The notes under the pieces: model-generated
The model's database searches: none
The model's input: the letters and a program-made list of their open reading frames with translations, nothing else
Told to the model about the DNA's origin: nothing
In this document: positions 59,228 to 64,000 of the stretch, in pieces
Layout of the letters: each line of letters begins with the position of its first letter
Position numbering within the stretch: position 1 is the stretch's first letter
Source: Bacteroides luhongzhouii
GTDB taxonomy: Bacteria; Bacteroidota; Bacteroidia; Bacteroidales; Bacteroidaceae
Reading direction: 5' to 3'
DNA length: 64,000 bases
NCBI RefSeq assembly: GCF_009193295.2
Contig: NZ_CP059973.1
Location: forward strand, 1,426,001 to 1,490,000
Translations under genes and position numbers: made by a program

Positions 59228-60487
59228 TTAGAACATAAACATGGCAACAGCAACAATACGGTTGTTGCATACGGCATGAGTATCTCTGATTTTTCCATTG
59301 GAGGCATTAAGTGAACCATACCATGCAGAGCTTAAGGTATATTCCAATCCGAATTTCCAATGGGGAACATTGTAGGTCAGTTCAGCGCCTGCTGTTACTA
59401 ACTGGTCGAGGTTTGTTCCCGTTCCATACACTTGAGCGTCAGTTCCGTTCGGGGCATATAGTGCATCGCTTGTTCCCAGATTTTTAGCATATCCTACAAA
59501 AATACCAGGTTTCCATTTCTGTCCGTAGACAACATTCAACCAAGAGCTGGAGAAACGTATTGGAGTATATTTCTGTTCTCCGGTGTGCTCGTTGACTGAC
59601 TTAATGCCGAATCCGCCTAATCCGGAAGCTTGTGTAAGATTGGAACCCAATACACTTTTTGCGGCAATGAACCAGGCTTTATGGGTATATTTTGCATGGG
59701 CCTCGTAAGACAGGGTAGTTATGCGTTCGTCTATTTTATATTTATATCCGTTTGCTCCCCAGGCATTTGTGCGTGGCTTTAATGATAACAATTCAATGCC
59801 GACACCTGCCAATAAACCGTCTTTCTTGTAGTCAGCTCCTACATATATCTCCGGAATGCAACCATTTTTCAGGTATTCATGACTTTTTTTGCTCTCTTTC
59901 GGTTTGTCAGGATTGATACCTTGTGAGGTGTATTGTGATTGCCACACTGCTGCTCCGGTAAGTTGGAAATTTTTGTTTGTATAGCGATAACGAATTTGTG
60001 GCGCACGGCTGAAAGGTTGGAACGGTGCTCCTACGGAAAGATTAAGAATCTGCGGCGATACATCTCCAAATAACGGATGCCAAGTCTGCCCGAGCAATAC
60101 AGCCGATTTTCCCCAATCCAGATTCAAATAAGCATGGCGGAGTCTAATGACCGAATAAGAAGTCCCTGTACCACGGAAGTCGACCTCTACTTTGGCAGAT
60201 GTCTTGGCTGTTCCCAGCTTCGGACCGGCAACGTCTACTCCGAGACGTGAATACAAGGTATAAAAGTTACTGTTAGGAGTTGAGTTCAAATCATTCCCGT
60301 CCGGATCACGTACCTTATCTTTCGGGTACATATAGAACAACCCGTCTACGGTCTCTTCATTGGCACGACTATTGTAATAGAAATCAGTACGAATTTGTCC
60401 GTAGAATTTGAACTTGAAATCCTTCATTTGTGCGAAACTGCCTGATACAGTTATCAGACAAAGAAATAATAGAATGTATTTTTTCAT
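59228..60487 (-). CDS. Outer-membrane porin, DcaP-like beta-barrel
   Basis: A 419-residue protein with signal peptide (about 1-19, SGSFAQ) followed by alternating beta-strands of a porin: 'DFKFKFYGQIRTDFYYNSR', 'AKVEVDFRGTGTSYSVIRLRHAYLNLDWGKSAVLLGQTWHPLFG' and a C-terminal strand ending in Phe. The pattern 'LRHAYLNLDWGKS...LLGQTWHPLF' is typical of DcaP-like and related porins that pass small anionic molecules. The ATG at 60487 gives the signal peptide; an upstream ATG at 60514 precedes the promoter box. It might carry small sugar acids or short peptides; that is speculation. Confidence 0.87.
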   Translation of the reverse strand: MKKYILLFLCLITVSGSFAQMKDFKFKFYGQIRTDFYYNSRANEETVDGLFYMYPKDKVRDPDGNDLNSTPNSNFYTLYSRLGVDVAGPKLGTAKTSAKVEVDFRGTGTSYSVIRLRHAYLNLDWGKSAVLLGQTWHPLFGDVSPQILNLSVGAPFQPFSRAPQIRYRYTNKNFQLTGAAVWQSQYTSQGINPDKPKESKKSHEYLKNGCIPEIYVGADYKKDGLLAGVGIELLSLKPRTNAWGANGYKYKIDERITTLSYEAHAKYTHKAWFIAAKSVLGSNLTQASGLGGFGIKSVNEHTGEQKYTPIRFSSSWLNVVYGQKWKPGIFVGYAKNLGTSDALYAPNGTDAQVYGTGTNLDQLVTAGAELTYNVPHWKFGLEYTLSSAWYGSLNASNGKIRDTHAVCNNRIVAVAMFMF

Positions 60488-60511
60488 AATGTGCTTGTTT
60501 ATAAACGGGCG

Positions 60512-60519
60512 CAAAATTA
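60512..60519 (-). promoter_or_regulatory. Candidate -7 box for the porin gene
   Basis: On the minus strand it reads TAATTTTG, 25 bp before the ATG at 60487. The upstream Dus gene ends only 24 bp away, so the box lies right in the gap. Confidence 0.5.
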
Positions 60520-60542
60520 CATAAAATTACCGGTTTATCAGT

Positions 60543-61487
60543 TTATCGTTGATTAAAAAAGGCTAGAATCGCCTGATTATATTTATTGAGACTTCCGCTT
60601 TTATGAATTGCTTTCAGTAATTTTCTGTCTGCTTGTGGCGTCAGATATTCCCAGAAAGTTTTCATCTTGTTTAGAAGCTGTTCGTCTCCTCCTTCCAACT
60701 GTTCTGCATATTGAGTGTATATAGATGTATGCATCGAATGAAGTTTTTCCCTCATTTCATCGGCGGTTAAGATTCGATTCTCTTTATACTCCAAAGCCAG
60801 AGCCGGATTGGCAAGCAGTCCCCGCCCAATCATAATGCCTGCCAATGCCGGAAATTGTTTCTGGATACGTTGGATATCCTCTAAAGAATGAATGTCTCCG
60901 TTATAGATAAGCGGATGCTTGCATACCTCCTGGAAGGCGGAGAATCCCTCCAGGTTTACTTCCCCTTTATATTGCTGTTTCCCTAATCGGGGATGCATGG
61001 TTACTTGCCGCAAAGGTAAGTCGTTGATGATAGGTGCCAAGTGAAGACATTCATCCGGATTTTCCCATCCTAATCTCATCTTTATTGAAAAGCTGATTCC
61101 CGGATACTTCAAAACAAGATTGAGCAATTCCTTCACTTCTTCCGGATAAGGAAGAATGCCGGAACCATTGTGGCGTTTGGTTAATATGGGAAAAGGACAT
61201 CCCATATTAATGTCGGCTTCCTTATATCCCTTTTCAATGAATAGGGATAAAATCTTCTCAGCCTTTTCAGTAGAAGGGGCTATCAGCTGGGGAATCAGAT
61301 GCGAAACCTGATTATTCCCGGGTTCGATTCCCCGGATGTCTCTATGGCGGAAGCTGCCTTTTTCGAGTCGTACAAATGGAGTGTAATAAGTGTCTATACC
61401 TCCAAAGCAGGCAGCATGAGCATTACGGTAAATTACGTCGGTGTAACCTTGTAATGGGGCAAAATGAATAGGAAGAGTCTTTTGCAT
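60543..61487 (-). CDS. tRNA-dihydrouridine synthase family protein
   Basis: A 314-residue flavoenzyme that reduces a specific uridine in tRNA using FMN and NADPH. It begins 'IHFAPLQGYTDVIYRNAH', the family's first loop, then has 'DINMGCPFPILTKRHNGSGIL' with the catalytic Cys, 'FSIKMRLGWENPDE', 'VTMHPRLGKQQYKG', 'YNGDIHSLED' and 'GIMIGRGLLANPAL'. These are the substrate and FMN phosphate-binding segments in order. Length is normal. It is a housekeeping gene between the porin and the chondroitin locus, with a candidate promoter (TAAGTTTG) at 61504. Confidence 0.95.
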   Translation of the reverse strand: MQKTLPIHFAPLQGYTDVIYRNAHAACFGGIDTYYTPFVRLEKGSFRHRDIRGIEPGNNQVSHLIPQLIAPSTEKAEKILSLFIEKGYKEADINMGCPFPILTKRHNGSGILPYPEEVKELLNLVLKYPGISFSIKMRLGWENPDECLHLAPIINDLPLRQVTMHPRLGKQQYKGEVNLEGFSAFQEVCKHPLIYNGDIHSLEDIQRIQKQFPALAGIMIGRGLLANPALALEYKENRILTADEMREKLHSMHTSIYTQYAEQLEGGDEQLLNKMKTFWEYLTPQADRKLLKAIHKSGSLNKYNQAILAFFNQR

Positions 61488-61503
61488 TGTTTTTATTTTT
61501 GTG

Positions 61504-61511
61504 CAAACTTA
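61504..61511 (-). promoter_or_regulatory. Candidate -7 box for the Dus gene
   Basis: On the minus strand it reads TAAGTTTG, 16 bp before the ATG at 61487, so the leader would be only about 10 nt. Confidence 0.45.
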
Positions 61512-61587
61512 TATATAAATGTTGATTTATACGCCAGTTGAATAAAGAAAAATATTTCTCTGTGAAGAATGAAGATATGGAAAAAGT

Positions 61588-61619
61588 AAAAGAGAGGAAC
61601 CTCGCGGACCCTCTCTTTT
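61588..61619 (-). terminator. Intrinsic terminator of the chondroitin SusD/SGBP operon
   Basis: AAAAGAGAGG (61588-61597) pairs with CCTCTCTTTT (61610-61619), loop of 12 nt. On the minus strand the stem is followed by TTTT, AC and TTTTT. It lies about 80 bp after the leftward lipoprotein gene. Confidence 0.8.
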
Positions 61620-61697
61620 TAATGTTAAATTGATTAAAGTCTGATTTTTATAAACGTTTTCTATGATTGAAGGTTAGAAAAATTGGGGGATATACTA

Positions 61698-62741
61698 TTA
61701 TTCTACAACGTTTATAGTCAGTTCACGTACTACTTGACCACCTTGATGGACGTAGTTTGCATTGTTGGCTACGAAGGTAGCGGTGTATGTTCCGGCCTCC
61801 TCGTAGGTATGTGAGTATATCTCTAATGATTGCGAGATATTCTTGATGGCTACACCGGCGTCAGGATCGCAGGAACCATTGAGTAAGAGTGGTTCGGAGA
61901 TTAGCCAACTATTTTTTAGTGTAGTTCCAGCCGCAGAGCTGGATACTATTATTTCCGTCGGTATAACTGTTTTCCAAAATCCGGGTACACCACCATCAAC
62001 TGCTCCATACTCTCTGTCTTTAACTTTGTCCGATTGCTGGTCACTTTCATTATTTACAATGTTTAGTGGTGTGAAACCTAGATTTTTTGCATAGACAGTT
62101 TCTGATTTATTATTATTAAAAGCCAGTTCTATGCGTATATTGTTAAAAGTAAATTTAGGTTGTCTAACAGTACCGTCCTGACCGCCTTTGTAATGGAAAG
62201 CAATGGTGATTTGTTTTCCAAGATAAGACGCTAGATTTTTAGTGTATGGATATGATTTAGTATTGCTTTCTACTTTCACCGGCAATTCGTCTGTTGGTAT
62301 TAAATATGTCCAGTCAAATCCTTCTACAAGTTGCTTATCTGCTTCAAAGTTATTCTTGGCCATTCCCGGAAAATTATCGGAAATGAAAATGTCTAATGCA
62401 GTCTGCGGGGTGTTTTTGGGTGGTGCGTCATATTGGGCGATCATATCGAAATTAATTTCACATTTTTCAATATCCTCTATTTGCATCTCTGTCCGATTGC
62501 GGAATCTATATTCATGGTCAATTTCTCCACTGAAGAATGTTATAAAATCAGGGTCACCATCAAAGCTGAACGTTACAGGGCTTCCTTTCTTTACAGTCAC
62601 AGTTTTGCCATCGAAGCTGACATTGCTGTCTGTCACCACACCCACTTCCATTGCTGTTTCTTCTTTTAATTCCTTGTCGCATGAAGCCAGGGATAGTCCG
62701 GCAAAAGCGATAGTCATCAAACTTTTATATATTGTTTTCAT
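61698..62741 (-). CDS. DUF5017-type surface glycan-binding lipoprotein (chondroitin locus)
   Basis: A 347-residue lipoprotein (lipobox LASC, Cys21). The N-terminal part is an Ig-like domain ('SNVSFDGKTVTVKKGSPVTFSFDGDPDFITFFSGEIDHEYRFRNRT') of the DUF5017 type. A larger beta-rich domain follows, ending with a PKD-like strand set ('SHTYEEAGTYTATFVANNANYV'). It follows SusD by 30 bp and is the likely glycan-binding partner of that SusCD system. In the syntenic B. thetaiotaomicron region this position belongs to the chondroitin sulfate locus. No catalytic residues seen. Confidence 0.86.
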   Translation of the reverse strand: MKTIYKSLMTIAFAGLSLASCDKELKEETAMEVGVVTDSNVSFDGKTVTVKKGSPVTFSFDGDPDFITFFSGEIDHEYRFRNRTEMQIEDIEKCEINFDMIAQYDAPPKNTPQTALDIFISDNFPGMAKNNFEADKQLVEGFDWTYLIPTDELPVKVESNTKSYPYTKNLASYLGKQITIAFHYKGGQDGTVRQPKFTFNNIRIELAFNNNKSETVYAKNLGFTPLNIVNNESDQQSDKVKDREYGAVDGGVPGFWKTVIPTEIIVSSSAAGTTLKNSWLISEPLLLNGSCDPDAGVAIKNISQSLEIYSHTYEEAGTYTATFVANNANYVHQGGQVVRELTINVVE

Positions 62742-62771
62742 GTCCTTTTCTTTTTAAAGTTATTAAGAGAA

Positions 62772-64000
62772 TTACCAACCCGGATTATTCGTCTTGATAG
62801 CACCGTTTGATCCTATTTCATTGGCAGGAATCGGGAAATAATTGTAAGACTTCGGAATATTGAAGTAAGTATATACATTGATTCCGAATTTCCAGGATTC
62901 GTCAGCCTGTGCCTTGTCCACTTGTTCCTGCATCAGTTTGTAATAGTCTCCCCAACGGATCAGGTCGAAACGGCGTGTATATTCGAAGCAGAGTTCCATA
63001 GCACGTTCGTCTTTGATAGCCTTCCGGAAGTTGGTTTCATCCAGATTTGCAGCAAGCTTGTTGATTCCTGCACGCTCTCTTACTGCGTTGATACATTCAT
63101 AAGCCAGATCATTAGGACCATGGTTGACCTCATTCTCTGCCTCTGCAATCATTAGCAGAATGTCAGAGTAACGGAGAAGAGGGAAGTTGATGGAAGTATC
63201 GTTTTTGCTCTTCTTGTCAGCTTCATATTCTCTACGATATTTGGCGGCAGCTCTGTTGCGGTTCTTATTGGCATCGTTCTTCGATTCACGATCACCGTAA
63301 GTAGAACCCGGCTCTGTTTCACCATAGCTGAAGGATTTGTCCCAGTATTGTTGTTTCACTTCATCTCTTTTTCCCTTTACAAATTCACGACCGTCTACCG
63401 GGGTACCTTCCCCTGCTGACTGGGTGTAAGTGAATGGAGCGATGTTCCAGTTGCAACGGTCAATGTCACCGTTTGCTTCATACAATTCGAGCAGTTTAGG
63501 AGTATTCCAGATAAAAGCGTATGCATAACCCGGGTCACCTTTACCGGTGATGGATGCTTTGGAAGAAAGATCTTTACCCTGAATACCAATGATATTACCG
63601 ATTCTACCTTCTGCGCGTACATCCGTTGAACGGTTACCTGCAAATTCTACTTCCCAAATACTTTCATTAGCTTTGGCACCATCCTTATTGAGAGCTGTGT
63701 TATACTTATCAGAGCAAATGTCGATAAAGAAATCCCAATATTTGGCAGTCAGTGAATGACCTTCATTCTTGACTAACTGTGCATAGTAACTTGCTTTTTT
63801 GAAATATTCTGTAATCTCGGCACTAGTCGTATTGTTGGCCAAACCCACTTCTTTGTCACGTTTAGGTTCGCCGGCTCTGAACATATATACACGCGCCAAC
63901 ATTCCCCAAGCTGCCGATTTGGAAACACGTCCCGGCAAATAGTTCAAATCTTGAGCAGATTTGAGATCCTCAGCAGAACCATACATCTCTTTAATGATAA
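62772..64000 (-). CDS. SusD/RagB-family lipoprotein, 5' end outside the window
   Basis: The C-terminal 409 or so codons of a SusD protein; the frame is open to the right edge, and the ATG at 63986 is internal, not the true start. SusD hallmarks are 'ANESIWEVEFAGN', 'LLRYSDILLMIAEAENEVNHG', 'AMELCFEYTRRFDLIRWGDYY' and the end 'YFPIPANEIGSNGAIKTNNPGW'. Together with the downstream lipoprotein and the PL8 lyase nearby it points to chondroitin/dermatan sulfate uptake. The partner SusC should lie just beyond position 64000. Confidence 0.96.
   Translation of the reverse strand, partial: IIKEMYGSAEDLKSAQDLNYLPGRVSKSAAWGMLARVYMFRAGEPKRDKEVGLANNTTSAEITEYFKKASYYAQLVKNEGHSLTAKYWDFFIDICSDKYNTALNKDGAKANESIWEVEFAGNRSTDVRAEGRIGNIIGIQGKDLSSKASITGKGDPGYAYAFIWNTPKLLELYEANGDIDRCNWNIAPFTYTQSAGEGTPVDGREFVKGKRDEVKQQYWDKSFSYGETEPGSTYGDRESKNDANKNRNRAAAKYRREYEADKKSKNDTSINFPLLRYSDILLMIAEAENEVNHGPNDLAYECINAVRERAGINKLAANLDETNFRKAIKDERAMELCFEYTRRFDLIRWGDYYKLMQEQVDKAQADESWKFGINVYTYFNIPKSYNYFPIPANEIGSNGAIKTNNPGW

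Noticed and set aside
62772..63986. ATG at 63986 as the true start of the last SusD gene
   Set aside because: The frame stays open to the window edge and the product would lack the signal peptide and the N-terminal SusD region.

Overview
The window reads as chromosomal DNA of a gut Bacteroides close to B. thetaiotaomicron. Three things support this: SusC/SusD-type glycan loci, promoters of the Bacteroides type (TAnnTTTG at -7, little Shine-Dalgarno signal), and gene orders that match loci known from that species. Those known loci are a beta-1,6-glucan locus (regulator, SusC, SusD, GH30, surface glycan-binding protein, GH3) and a chondroitin locus (PL8 lyase, SusD, surface glycan-binding protein). 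I saw no rRNA, tRNA, CRISPR array or intact transposase.

Layout. 1-13.9 kb is a sulfated-glycan locus: a leftward SusC-SusD-lipoprotein-sulfatase operon, three rightward sulfatases and a membrane regulator of the DUF6377 type. 14.0-20.7 kb holds ordinary metabolic genes: a PfkB kinase, a single-domain arabinose-5-phosphate isomerase, a LOG protein, an M16 peptidase, an SGNH hydrolase, a 2-hydroxyacid dehydrogenase and an aspartate-dehydrogenase-like protein. A small gene graveyard lies at 18.6-18.9 kb. 20.7-23.9 kb carries four unknown, mostly membrane-bound proteins and a TetR regulator. 24.1-36.5 kb is the beta-1,6-glucan locus with its own DUF6377 regulator. 37.5-39.2 kb is a GH35-like glycosidase. 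39.2-43.2 kb is a dapB-lepB-lepB-like-wbqC operon. 43.3-45.2 kb holds DUF2851 and DUF4348 genes. 45.4-53.7 kb is a leftward operon that looks like an uncharacterised exopolysaccharide synthesis and export machine: a HEAT-repeat membrane protein broken by a frameshift, a processive GT2 synthase, a TPR plus outer-membrane barrel protein, a DUF4838 lipoprotein and a DUF1573 lipoprotein. 54.0-64.0 kb holds an LruC-domain lipoprotein, a chondroitin lyase, a porin, a tRNA-dihydrouridine synthase and the 3' part of a SusD/glycan-binding-protein operon.

The most unusual non-coding signal is a pair of intergenic arrays (36826-37080 and 58839-58984). Each is built from 14-bp near-palindromic words repeated every 21-22 bp with 7-8 bp variable spacers. 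The words differ completely between the loci, but both arrays are followed by the same 23-nt motif and then by GTGA-type inverted repeats. The first array lies inside a 46-bp perfect inverted repeat and is followed by a possible small RNA gene. Other notable points are a signal-peptidase paralogue that has lost both catalytic residues next to an intact one, and the -1 frameshift in the HEAT protein.
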